A program made the translations under genes and the position numbers. This document shows positions 31,602-41,713 of a DNA stretch of 64,000 nucleotides, one piece after another; position 1 is the first letter of the stretch; every line of letters begins with the position of its first letter. Location of the stretch: contig CM048841.1 of NCBI GenBank assembly GCA_026545765.1, forward strand, positions 88,766,636 through 88,830,635, in the 5' to 3' direction. Below the pieces are notes generated by a model. That model made no database searches. It saw only the letters and a list, made by a program, of their open reading frames with translations, and had not been told where the DNA came from. The stretch comes from Plantago major (Eukaryota > Streptophyta > Magnoliopsida > Lamiales > Plantaginaceae).

Positions 31602-31850
31602 TATTATCAATGATATTGTCATTCTTCTCGATAGTGGCATCGGTATCACGCCTCCTATAAACAGGATAGTCATTTCCATCGATTATAGTCCGCTCATTAA
31701 ACGACTTTGAAAATTTCTTAGAGCAATTATGTCATCATGCATGCAAGGTGAAGTCGAATTTAATGGTCTGTAGTCCGCACAGACTATGCACCATATACTC
31801 GGATACAACTTTGTATAGCTCCGGATTGAGTTCTTTATCCGGTATCTCAA
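31602..31850 (-). pseudogene. Helitron segment at the Tat insertion point
   Basis: Encodes SKSFNERTIIDGNDYPVYRR RDTDATI, matching the plant Helitron block before the KYQAHINVEWCN motif. The frame is cut at 31850 by the Tat-like element and resumes at 39329. Confidence 0.85.
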
Positions 31851-32738
31851 TGTTGAGGGATAAAACCTCGAACACTAACTAACTAAACTATTACAAGCAA
31901 CCTAGTCTAAGGCCCGCCTCTGACTTGAAGCCCGACGTAGTACCGGTCCGAGCTCGAGTACCTGAAAGGACTAAGTGGGGGGGGGGTTAGAATGGGTTAC
32001 CCGGATTGCATATGTCAATCCGGTAAGAGACTTTACTCAAGAGAGAGTTGGAAGCTCCCAATGTAATAGTTAAGAGGAAGGTTATAATGCCAAGCCCAAC
32101 TTACCTTAAGGTCTTGGACCTTGTGTTATATTTATAGTTATCATGTACTTATGAATAGGTTCATAAGATGACGCCAAGTGTATGATTCAGATTTGGACAC
32201 CAATGCTACCTTTGGCCCATAGCCCAATAGTGAACAGTAGTCCAATACCGATTAGTGGGCCTGGGAGGGTAGTTTGGACCTTTTCCCTCTGAGAGTACTG
32301 TTCCGCCTGTTGGGTCCGTGTTAGTCCCTCAGACAGATCTGTCTGCTTGGTTGATCTGCCCTTGGGTAACTCTGGATGTCCGAGCCAAGAGTCTCACGGA
32401 AGTATCTCAGTGGTTCTGTTATATACGTTTGGTCTTAATGTGATGGTGGCGTCCGAGATTCTCTCGTCCGGTCCGTTTAGCATCTTAGGACTGACAGTTT
32501 GTGGCACTTGGAAGGACCATGTGACCTTTTGTCAGGTTCGGAAGTCGTACACCTAGCTTGGTCGGACTTAGCTGAGAAGGTGTGTTGACTTGTAAGTACT
32601 AGTTGACCTGGAATGGTTTCCCTTAGGTCGGGCCATTTGAAGGTCGGACTAGTACTGAATTGGCAATTTCAGCCTTGATGCGCTCTAGGACACGCTCTAT
32701 GGCGCCCTTAACGGATTGGACACATGTCCGTATCAACA
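31851..32738 (-). repeat. 3' LTR of Tat-like copy 2
   Basis: 888 bp; on the minus strand TGTTGATACGG...CCCTCAACA. It retains a 16-base segment (near 32634-32650) flanked by GGTCGG repeats that is deleted in the partner LTR. Confidence 0.93.
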
Positions 32739-32753
32739 TATGTCCCCCTAGTT
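32739..32753 (-). promoter_or_regulatory. Polypurine tract of Tat-like copy 2
   Basis: On the minus strand AACTAGGGGGACATA borders the LTR start TGTTGATACGG. It is identical to the PPT of copy 1. Confidence 0.9.
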
Positions 32754-33329
32754 TCCAAGTATCTCAGTAGAAGATAGTTGGTAACTATGAAGAGAACAAA
32801 TGTGTTGTAGAGCGTGTCCGAATCGTTAACTGAAAAAGGAAAAAATCCTTTTTGTTGGGATCCGTCGTCCGTGTTCAAAGGAATTCGATATATCTCCCCC
32901 CCCCCCCCTTTCTTTCTACAGTCCTAGTTATGTAATAGCTCGGACTGTAGAAGGAAAAGGTATTTGTATCGGAGATATATAGATCCGAGTACGGCTAGGA
33001 TCTGAAGAAGTCCTCTGTGGAAGAGTGTATAGGAAGTTATCCGTTGGACCGAATATGTGGAATGGTCCACCTGGGCCGATGAACAGTTAGTCAAAAGGCC
33101 CAATGAGTTGCCTGTCCGGCCCACGGGGAAAGATCCCGGGTAAAGCGATGCGACCGTTGGATTGGAAAGTTTTAACGGTCGGGATTTTAAACCCAATTGA
33201 TGTGGCGCCTCTGATGAGCATTAAATGTGATGTACTGTTAGCCAGCAATTTGTGAACCGGCACAACCGTTGGATTAAAAAGATCAACGGTTGGGGTTTGA
33301 ATCCAAGTGATGTGACTCTTGGCTTTTCC
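32754..33329. other. Tat-like copy 2: region upstream of the antisense gene
   Basis: No gene seen. It contains a C-run (about 32897-32908), and the phrase 'ccgttggat..aaa..tcaacggt' occurs twice near 33143-33180 and 33264-33290. As the region directly 5' of the antisense gene it is where a promoter would be expected, but I see no clear TATA box. Confidence 0.35.
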
Positions 33330-35407
33330 AAATTGCGAGAATCAAATTCCCTCGTCCTGCGTCCGCAGTAGTGATAGCGGATGAATTTGGAGAATTAAAC
33401 GCAGACGGTCTTCTTCCTACTTGTCCGTCGAAGGTTAAGCTTGAGGATATTCCCGAGTGGAGGCGGAGGTGGGAGAATCCCCACTCCGTTGAAATTATGA
33501 TTCCCGAGCCCGGGCATGCATTCTACAATCCGCCCGCCGGGTACATGTGCGTGCATGAAGTGGCCTTTGCTTGTGGATGGAAGATCCCTATTGCGTCCGA
33601 GCTGAAGCACATCTTGAACCATATTGGTATAGGTCCGAGCCAGGTTATCCCAAAGTCTTTGGGTAACCTCATTTGTTTCATCATTTTTTTTTTTTTTTTT
33701 TTTTTGTCAAAAGAAGGGGCAGCCGGTGAATTTTGAGAACTTTAGGCAGCTCTTCCATGTTGCTTTTAGTCCGGGGAATCCCCTATTTTATACCTTTGTA
33801 AATAGGAAACCCTACAACTTCATTTTCGACTCCATTTCCTCTCTAGAGTCGAAGTGGTGGGATAAATATATTTTTATGTGGATGGCCCTGAAACTTGGGA
33901 TGTCCGAGAGGAGGCGAGAGCAGTGGGGACTGCCAAAGAGCATCCCGGACTAGCATCCCCTTCCGAAGAATGGGGCTCCGTGGGTGGTGAAGATCCATAA
34001 GAAGAATGACCCGCCTACGTATCCGTTCCACGGATTGATCTGTCAGCCGCTACCCTACTCGTGCGGACTGACTGATGCCGTGGAAGTTGGAAGAAAGACG
34101 GACTTCAGTAAGGATCTTCAACTTAAGATTTGTGCTTCTTTCCTTGGAATGCTCTGTCTTGATCTTTCATTACCGCAGTTCTGGTAATTCTCCCTTTACA
34201 TGTCCGTATCTGACGCTTTTATTTTGTTGTGCAGCTCACTGGTTCGATTATATCATGTCGACACTTCATGAGAAGAAGAGGCAGCAGAGGGAGCAGCAAG
34301 CCCTGGAAGTTGCCACTGGTCAAAGGGCAAAAATCATCAATACGTCCACGGGTCTCCCTATGGCGGACCCAAAAAATGCGACAGTGTTTGCTACGGAGGA
34401 GGAAAGGCGGGAAAAAGCGGATGAGGATCCGCAAGCCTTGGTGGTGCCCGACGAGGGTAAAGGCCCGGCGACACGCAGCAGCACTGCCCCCAAGCCTCCA
34501 GCTTCTGCTGCATCCGCGCCCCCAGCGGGATGTGTCGATATGAGATGCCATCACTTCAGGGAGGAAGAGGGGAGCAATCTCGGAGACCTCTCTTGCAGCG
34601 AAGAGACAACATTTGTCCGCCATTCTGCCATCCGAACAAGCTGTTCTTGATAAGGAGTATGAGTGGGATCGCGGACTCCCTGAGGTCGAGCGGGTTGGAG
34701 AGCTCCATGAGCTATACCAGCGGGTAAGTAACTCATTAATGTTTTTCTTGGCAAGTTCTCAGTATGACAGAAATATAACTTGCGTCTACGCGGATTTCCT
34801 ATAACTTGGATGCTTTGTCAAGGCCATGTAGTGGAAGTCTAGTGAGCGGGCCACCATTGAAGAGGAGCTGCATAAGGCCATGGCCGTGTCCGCGGATGAG
34901 GCTGAAAAGGTGAAGCAGGCGGAGGCCCAGCTAAAAGAAAAGAATACACTTATCACTAAGTTGAAGACCAGCTGGCAGGAGGTAAAATCGGACTTGGATT
35001 GGCAGGAGAACTTTATCACGGAGTCGATGAAGGCCTTCCTTGACTCAAAGGATATCCTCCTCGAGGACCTCCAATTTGCCCGCCTTGAGGCTGCTCGAGA
35101 CTTTATGAAGTCAGACTCCTTCAAATTTTTCATGGCGGACAAGTCCGATGCCTCCCGCTTGGATGGGTTTTCATCCGCTATAGGCCGGTTGCAGTCCAAG
35201 GGATTGCTTCCGCAGAACTTCGACTGGAAGGCGGAAGGATTGATTCCTTCCGCGGATGCTAATGGAGTGGAGGTCCCAGTGGCCAATGTGCCGGATGAGC
35301 GGTTGGCCGCGTGTGAATTTGCGGAGCTGGTCACCGAGGAATGTGAGATTGACATTAGGAACGGCGGACCCTTTCTCCCGAAGTGTGTCCCGGATGCCCT
35401 TCGAAAG
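33330..35407 (+). pseudogene. Antisense gene (aORF) of Tat-like copy 2
   Basis: Homologous to the minus-strand gene of copy 1. Exon 1 encodes IKFPRPASAVV, then ELNADGLLPTCPS and the core PPAGYMCVHEVAFACGWKIP, SQVIPKSLGNLICF. A T-run then breaks the frame, and NFENFRQLFHVAFSPGNPLF and SLESKWWDKYIFMWMALKLG follow. Intron 34108-34234 (donor ttca|gtaagg, acceptor tgtgcag) precedes exon 34235-34723 (HWFDYIMSTLHEKKRQQREQ). Intron 34724-34831 (donor cgg|gtaagt) precedes the coiled-coil exon 34832-35407 (KLKTSWQEVKSDLDWQENFI). Frameshifts make it non-functional as read. Function is unknown. Confidence 0.7.
33685..33706 (+). repeat. T-run interrupting the antisense gene
   Basis: More than 20 consecutive T residues sit between the codons for ICF and CQKKGQPVNFENF. 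The corresponding codons in copy 1 (CFGVLCKYKDIPITFDNF) are continuous. The run is an insertion or expansion that shifts the frame. Confidence 0.85.
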
Positions 35408-37585
35408 GTATGTTTCGTGCCTTTTGATAATTAAAGGGTGTTCCTAAAGGACTGGCACTTCATGCCTGCTCGGGTCGTTGACCATGATGCGAATTTCAAC
35501 CTATTCGGAGTTGTTGAATCCCTCGCAGCCCATGCTACTGCCAACCCGTCTTCCACCATCCGCCTACAGCCGAAGAAGTCAGTCCGAGCCAACCTGCCCC
35601 CCAGTGAGGAGTCCGGGGTATGCCCCGTGAGAAATTTTTGTACCCACTGAATTCTGATCTTCTAATGGCTCGGAACGTTGCCGAGTACACTGACAATTAT
35701 CTGTTATATTTAAGATAATTCTGTCTTGTTCCCTTTATCTTTACTTGATAATCTTGACTGAATTACCCAGTTGTTGGCTACTCGGACTTGTCTTCAATCC
35801 GTAGGATAGACATCCATAGTAGTAAGTCAAATATCCGCAATAATTCGTACAATCCAGTAATGATGAAACCATGAGCCTATCTTATCTCGGACGTATGGAC
35901 AAATCCGAAGTAGCATTGCTTGCTTCTCTTGATAAGTGTAAACCAATGATGAGTGATTAGAACTGATATGAGTTCGGATGCATTAGATACGTCTGTTGTG
36001 TCTACTCATGAGTGTGAGATGCTGAGTAGTCCTTCTTAGACTGGCAATGATAAATTACCGACTTATGGTGGCTCGGACTGGATCAACAGTCACTGGTTAA
36101 GTTTATCCGTACACACTATGCACGGGATCCGTAGAGGGAATCAAAGGTATGGTGATGTTGTAGAATTCCAATTTGCTGGATCATTCGGTATTGTGCAGGC
36201 ACAACAGTCTCGATGGAAGATGACGTATCTCCAGAGACTTTCTCTCCAGTTTATGTATCGTAGCTGTAGATCCGGATTAAGATTCGAGGTTGTAGATTGC
36301 AGAGATAGTATTACGTACACTCTGTTTCGTATATGAATAAAATTCATTGCTTGCCTTTTCTGGACTGAATCTCGGGTCCGACCAATTTCTTAGTCTGGAT
36401 TGTTGCTCCGGATCCGCTATTCTGCTCAAGCTCTTTTTATTCGGAGCTCTTCTATTTGTCAAGCTCGGAGCTTTCTGGGTCATTGAGCTCAGAGCTGGTG
36501 CTGTTTGGAGCTTCTCAATGCCATTGAAGTCCGAAGTTTGGCGGTCTGAGGTGCTTATAGCTGTCAGAGTTTGAAGCTGCCCTGAGCTTGTTATTGCCGG
36601 TCCGGAGTTACGTTAACTCTTTCGCTTCTAGCATAGCTTTTTATTCTTCCAGAGTGATGTTGTTGCTTGTCGGAATCTATCAGTTTGTTTGGATATGTAT
36701 AGAATATAACACAAGGCTTCAATTCCATCTCTTTCATTTCATACCAGAAAAGGGTGAAATAGCTTGAAGCTTGTTTGTTTGTATGTAAACATCTTGTTAT
36801 CTATCTTTGTAGCTAGAAGCTTTGGACTTGATGTCCGCAAAAATTGTCGACATTCACATATGATGTCTTTGGACAACTTATCCATCAGTAAGAGCAATGG
36901 CTTGTGATCTCCAAAACAACATGTGTTTTTTATGGTCCGAGAGAGGACGTCCAAACGGACGGGTGTCAAAACATTCGAGCGAATGAGTAATCCGCATAAT
37001 AGAGCCCATCTACACCAGGAAGGTGTATGTAGGTCTAAACCCTGGTTCCTGGACACCCAAGAGGATGGAGCCAAAACACCCGAGGGGGTGAATGGTCCGG
37101 AACTTGGTGCCGAGACGGTCGGGCTTATGTAATTTCGTGGGTATCGAACCCCCTTATTAATCGGGAACATATCATTGACGATTTATGCATGCCTTTATAG
37201 TAAAAGAACCATTGATAAATGATGCGTGCGTGCATGATGAATAAATGAATGCATGAATGGATGAATGCATGAATGAATGAATGAATGAATGAAAGGTAGA
37301 TGATAGTTTCAGGATAAGTTAGAGTACTTACTCCTTCATCGGAAAATGTAGAGCATTTTTCCGGTACTCCACTGTAAAAGAATTCAATGAGGTTGGAGAT
37401 CGGGATTCGAAATAAACGAACCCCAACCTTAGAAAACACTTCCTAGTATCAAGTTTTTGAGGTTGACCTCGTTTCAGCTTGTCCTTGCCACTTGGTGGTA
37501 GTGAACATGTCTTAGTTGCTTTTCAGTGGTAGGAGACTTGTCCTATCCACTTTTACATTAGAGACGGTCCTTATGGCAGATATGC
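35408..37585. other. Tat-like copy 2: interior without recognised genes
   Basis: Possible last-exon remnants of the antisense gene reach about 35640 (donor aag|gtatg at 35407/35408). Beyond that I see no domain on either strand. GTCCG/CGGAC motifs are frequent. A (GAAT)n tract lies at about 37228-37292. Confidence 0.45.
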
Positions 37586-37862
37586 TCCGAGGACGAGGTG
37601 AGAACCATGTCCGAGGTCATGGTGAGAATCTGCTCCGAGAGAGCAGTTTGGATCAGCTCCGAGTGAGCAGTAAGAACCAGCTCCGAGAGTGGTCAGGACC
37701 AGCTCTGAGAGAGCGGTGAGAACCAGCTCCCGAGAGAGCGGTGAGAACCAGCTCCGAGAGAGCGGAGTGGACCAGCTCCGAGTGAGCGGTAAGAACCAGC
37801 TCTGAGAGTGGTCTGGACCAACTCCAAGAGAGCGGTGAGAACCTGCTCCGAGGATGTGGTCC
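37586..37862. repeat. Minisatellite of about 30-bp units
   Basis: About nine imperfect units of the type CCAGCTCCGAGAGAGCGGTGAGAA in a row. The repeat gives long open frames on the minus strand (Ser/Leu/Gly-rich) that are artefacts of the repetition. Confidence 0.88.
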
Positions 37863-38442
37863 AAACCTCACCTCCTTGTGATGTCGTTGTCCTTCTGTTT
37901 AGGAGCTCCCTAAGATCCACAAACCTTGGTATTGTTCTAAGGTGATGTTTGTTCCTAGATTGAGTTGGATCTAGTTGCCTTGGAAATGCCAATGACGGAT
38001 TAGGTTGGAAATTGTTTGATCCAAAGCCACCTCAGATAGAAGTGAGCAAGAGGCCCAACTGGTTCTCATTCATCCCCAACTTATTTGAACAAATGATTTG
38101 GCCATTTGGAGGAGTGAAGTTCCTTCCTTGTGGGGGACCATGTGTTCCTGACGGAGAAACCTATCCTGCCATGCCTTGGATCATAGCTCCGAGTCCTTGG
38201 ATTCTCACCGGTAGGTCAGAAACTCTTTCAACCTCCGAGGAGAGACACTGGTCGTGTGGCCTTTGCTCGGACACTCCTCTTGGATCATTGAGGAGCTCCT
38301 AGCCGCTCACGTTCTCCCAGTAGGAGGCCTACTTCGGAGCTTTGGAGCTGGAGCCCTTATCGCAGTAGTTGCAGTCCTAGCTGACTTTCTTTGACTTGCC
38401 ATTACTTTGGAGAGCGTAAGAGACTTTTCGTAAAGATTCCCA

Positions 38443-38454
38443 CAGACGGCGCCA
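38443..38454 (-). promoter_or_regulatory. PBS of Tat-like copy 2
   Basis: On the minus strand TGGCGCCGTCTG lies three bases inside the 5' LTR. Its first nine bases match the complement of the 3' end of plant Asp tRNA as I remember it (...ACGGCGCCA). This fixes the orientation. Confidence 0.75.
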
Positions 38455-38457
38455 AAA

Positions 38458-39328
38458 TGTTGAGGGATAAAACCTCGAACACTAACTAACTAAACTATTA
38501 CAACAACCTAGTCTAAGGCCCTCCTCTGACTTGAAGCCCGACGTAGTACCGGTCCGAGCTCGAGTACCTGAAAGGACTAAGTGGGGGGGGGGGTTAGAAT
38601 GGGTTACCCGGATTGCATATGTCAATCCGGTAAGAGACTTTACTCAAGAGAGAGTTGGAAGCTCCCAATGTAATAGTTAAGAGGAAGGTTATAATGCCAA
38701 GCCCAACTTACCTTAAGGTCTTGGACCTTGTGTTATATTTATAGTTATCATGTACTTATGAATAGGTTCATAAGATGACGCCAAGTGTATGATTCAGATT
38801 TGGACACCAATGCTACCTTTGGCCCATAGCCCAATAGTGAATAGTAGTCCAATACCGATTAGTGGGCCTGGGAGGGTAGTTTGGACCTTTTTCCTCTGAG
38901 AGTACTGTTCCGCCTGTTGGGTCCGTGTTAGTCCCTCAGACAGATCTGTCTGCTTGGTTGATCTGCCCTTGGGTAACTCTGGATGTCCGAGCCAAGAGTC
39001 TCACGGAAGTATCTCAGTGGTTCTGTTATATACGTTTGGTCTTAATGTGATGGTGGCGTCCGAGATTCTCTCGTCCGGTCCGTTTAGCATCTTAGGACTG
39101 ACAGTTTGTGGCACTTGGAAGGACCATGTGACCTTTTGTCAGGTTCGGAAGTCGTACACCTACTTGGTCGGACTTAGCTGAGAAGGTGTGTTGACTTGTA
39201 AGTACTAGTTGACCTGGAATGGTTTCCCTTAGGTCGGACTAGTACTGAATTGGCTATTTCAGCCTTGATGCGCTCTAGGACACGTTCTATGGCGCCCTTA
39301 ACGGATTGGACACATGTCCGTATCAACA
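38458..39328 (-). repeat. 5' LTR of Tat-like copy 2
   Basis: 871 bp, nearly identical to 31851-32738 apart from a 16-bp deletion, a G-run length change and about six substitutions. It ends next to the CTCAA duplication at 39329. Confidence 0.93.
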
Positions 39329-39813
39329 CTCAACACTGATGAAATCATCTATAGAACTTGCAGACATATTTATATCCGTTCGATTAACCCATAGTAGTAT
39401 ATGTGCATGAGGAAGCCCGCGTTTTTTAAATTCAATAGTGTAGACGACTACAAAGTTAATAAAATAATAATCAATTAAGTTCAAGTTAGATGAATAATGG
39501 ATTTATAAATTAATAGAAGAAAAGAAACTATATTTATAGATATTTACCTCCGGTTGCCTTGCCAAATACATTTTTTATCTTCAAGTCTTCTATAAGCCGG
39601 TCCAACTTCATTTTGAAGATGCGACTCATAACAGTTAGGCATATCCTCAGGTTGTAAATCCTTCGACTCGACAAAACATGTTATCTCAGGCCATTTGGAA
39701 TTGCAAGTGAATGTTATGAGTAGTTCGAGATATCCTATACTCGTGCAGATGGCCATAGTGTCTTGGAAGTTTTGTACCATATATCTAGGACCTCCAACAA
39801 AAGAAGATGGCAA
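39329..39813 (-). pseudogene. Helitron Rep (HUH endonuclease) segment
   Basis: Two exons. 39813-39548 encodes MPSSFVGGPRYMVQNFQDTM and SIGYLELLITFTCNSKWPEI. After a 100-bp intron (39448-39547; GT..AG) the next exon encodes VVYTIEFKKRGLPHAHILLW VNRT. The HUH motif His-Ala-His is at 39401-39409. The frame then runs to the Tat-like insertion at 39328. The HUH residues are intact, but the gene as a whole is broken. Confidence 0.88.
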
Positions 39814-40047
39814 GACAAAGCGTTTATCAAGATTTCATGTTGGATCGGCAGGATCAATATCACTGGTTCGAATGGCATCATCAAGTGACTTATACTTATT
39901 AGACCTCAATAATGGTTGGTTCCTCATGATGAAAGCAATCCTTTGGGCTTCCATCATCATATAACCATCTACTATAAACTGTTGAAACACCTTTCTAGTA
40001 AGTAATATGGTATGAGCCTCATCAAAACAGTCAAAAATCCTGAATGC

Positions 40048-40534
40048 CTAGAACTCCTTAATTGTAAGTGTGTGCCTTACACCTTTGGACTTATCAGAGT
40101 GCAATATCTCAGTATGGTATCCATCCTCACCATATGGGAAAAGTAGGGAATACTGCATTGAAAAGTTACACGGATGCAATTTTGAAATTCTATGGAAATC
40201 ACAGTTTCTTTGCTCAAGTACAATATCACAGGGATTCATGTCATACTCATCGTCTCCTGATCATTTATGAATGAGACCAGTTTAAATTGAATAAAAGTAC
40301 TCAAAAATATATAATCTCTCTTGTTATAAATTATTAAAATTCCAACATACCAACAATTAATGCAGCAACTTCAGAACATGTTGGTAGATTGTACATGCGT
40401 CCATCACGTGACATCCTTCTAATGAGATACAACTTAACATTCATACCGTGTTTTTCCTTGAAGTATTTAGCAACCATACGAAAATTCTTTGCAATTGGAT
40501 TATCAACACCTATCATATTCTTTAGATCATGCAT
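40048..40534 (-). pseudogene. Helitron N-terminal domain fragments
   Basis: Frame 40239-40048 encodes NPCDIVLEQRNCDFHRISKL and FSMQYSLLFPYGEDGYHTEI. Frame 40534-40334 encodes KNFRMVAKYFKEKHGMNVKL YLIRRMSRDGRMYNLPTCSE VAALIVG. Both are standard plant Helitron blocks in the correct order. Confidence 0.88.
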
Positions 40535-40631
40535 CTAGAATAGATGGATCAATCGCATCAGCAGTTTTTTATCTAAAAAAATAAAATAAAAATCTCATTA
40601 TATAGAATTAAACATATACATGATATTTAGC

Positions 40632-40633
<2 letters not shown>

Positions 40634-40707
<74 letters not shown>
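40634..40707. repeat. (AT)n microsatellite
   Basis: An AT run of about 74 bases inside the Helitron. It produces a spurious Tyr-Ile repeat in a minus-strand frame. Confidence 0.95.
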
Positions 40708-40710
<3 letters not shown>

Positions 40711-41137
40711 AAATAGAAAATACCTGACGACATCAACCCGATCTTGAGTTTCATCCTCGCTGCAATACATATACAGCTGTGAAACTTAGGAGATTCACCT
40801 ACTTTAGGTAACAAACTACCCATCGGGTGAAAGTTATTTTCACCAAGCCTATATGAATATGTACCATGTCTGAATGGTCTTGGATTCCACCCATCGAAGT
40901 AAAGGCGTACATCATATTATAAGCACGTATGTGCTCAATATAATTTCGACTCTTAATATGCCTATTTTGTAGAAGATCAAGCAACATGCGTGGAGGTTGT
41001 TTAAGGAGAGGAAGTTGTATTTTACCACGACTACAACACAAACCAAACTCCGGATTACTCAATGGAGTTTTTTTAATCCTCTCATCAAACCACATAAGCG
41101 CAGCGCAAAATCCACGCAGGTATGTTGGATCACCCAT
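40708..41137 (-). pseudogene. Helitron N-terminal segment
   Basis: Encodes CAALMWFDERIKKTPLSNPE, GLCCSRGKIQLPLLKQPPRM and NYIEHIRAYNMMYAFTSMGG, followed after a frame change by GSLLPKVGESPKFH. These match the conserved start of plant Helitron proteins (the CC-x-GK and AYNxMxAFTSMG blocks). Confidence 0.88.
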
Positions 41138-41284
41138 ATACTGGTAAGATAATCAATGAAAAATATATATGTCACATTTTATATAATGGCGTAATATATT
41201 GGCTCATATGTGGAATATATTAGTTAATTAAAATTACCTACTACCAATATCTCATTATTCCTCCGCCCAGCCATGTCCTTCTTG

Positions 41285-41713
41285 TCATGGATCTTTTTTC
41301 ATATCTATTTTTCGTGATTTCTTAAGTACCTCAAGATGTGATGGTTCTCCAATGATATCTCTTCGCTGTTTGAGAGTATATTTATCTAGTAACTGCTCTA
41401 TACGCTTTTCTGCAAGAGGCATGCCCTCTTCAATAAAAGAAGGTACGGTTATTCCAACATCCACAGAATAAATATACACATATATAAATGGTAATTAATT
41501 GTAGATTTTTTAATAATTTATAAGGAGTATGTAATTCAAATGTTTTGAAACTGTAGAAGTGCATTTTTTATGAATATACTCATTGTATCCTCTAGGATCT
41601 TCATGATACATAAAATAATCACACGAATGAGACTTGAGATGTCTTCTCATTGATATAGTAAATCTCATGTTCATTTTATTGCACCTTGTCATTGCTTTGT
41701 AATCTTCATCCAT
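41285..41713 (-). pseudogene. Possible extreme N-terminus of the Helitron protein
   Basis: Two weak frames: MDEDYKAMTRCNKMNMRF with SMRRHLKSHSCDYFM (41713-41510), and TVPSFIEEGMPLAEKRIEQL (41479-41285). The second part fits the variable leader of some Helitron proteins, but I do not recognise a defined domain. Assignment rests on position and orientation. Confidence 0.4.

Larger units (their letters stand above)
31846..39333 (-). mobile_element. Complete non-autonomous Tat-like LTR retrotransposon, copy 2
   Basis: The element spans 31851-39328 (7478 bp), flanked by perfect 5-bp duplications CTCAA (31846-31850 and 39329-39333). LTRs are 31851-32738 and 38458-39328. The PBS and PPT put the element on the minus strand. 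By eye the LTRs differ at about six substitutions plus small indels in ~870 bases, so the insertion is recent. The 5.7-kb interior has no gag, protease, RT, RNase H or integrase. Its only recognisable gene is the antisense aORF at 33330-35407 on the plus strand. It must depend on another element's enzymes. Confidence 0.9.
27745..41713 (-). mobile_element. Degenerate Helitron (Rep/helicase), with two later insertions
   Basis: Minus-strand pieces give, in order, the Helitron-like N-terminal domain (41713-40048), the HUH Rep endonuclease (39813-39385), the post-Rep region (31850-31104) and a PIF1-type helicase (29441-27745). A Tat-like element (31851-39328) and a MULE (29557-30875) interrupt it. 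Both insertion sites have target duplications and flanking protein sequence resumes after each. Many stops make the gene a pseudogene. Helitrons transpose by rolling-circle replication. The outer ends were not located, so the limits given are those of the coding remnants. Confidence 0.88.

Noticed and set aside
32347..32556. 69-codon frame repeated at 38954-39181
   Set aside because: It lies in both LTRs of one element and is duplicated with them; no domain is recognised.
34219..34623. 134-codon minus-strand frame
   Set aside because: Antisense shadow of the second aORF exon (34235-34723), whose homologue in copy 1 confirms the plus-strand reading.
37571..37992. Overlapping minus-strand frames rich in Ser/Leu/Gly
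   Set aside because: Products of the 30-bp minisatellite.
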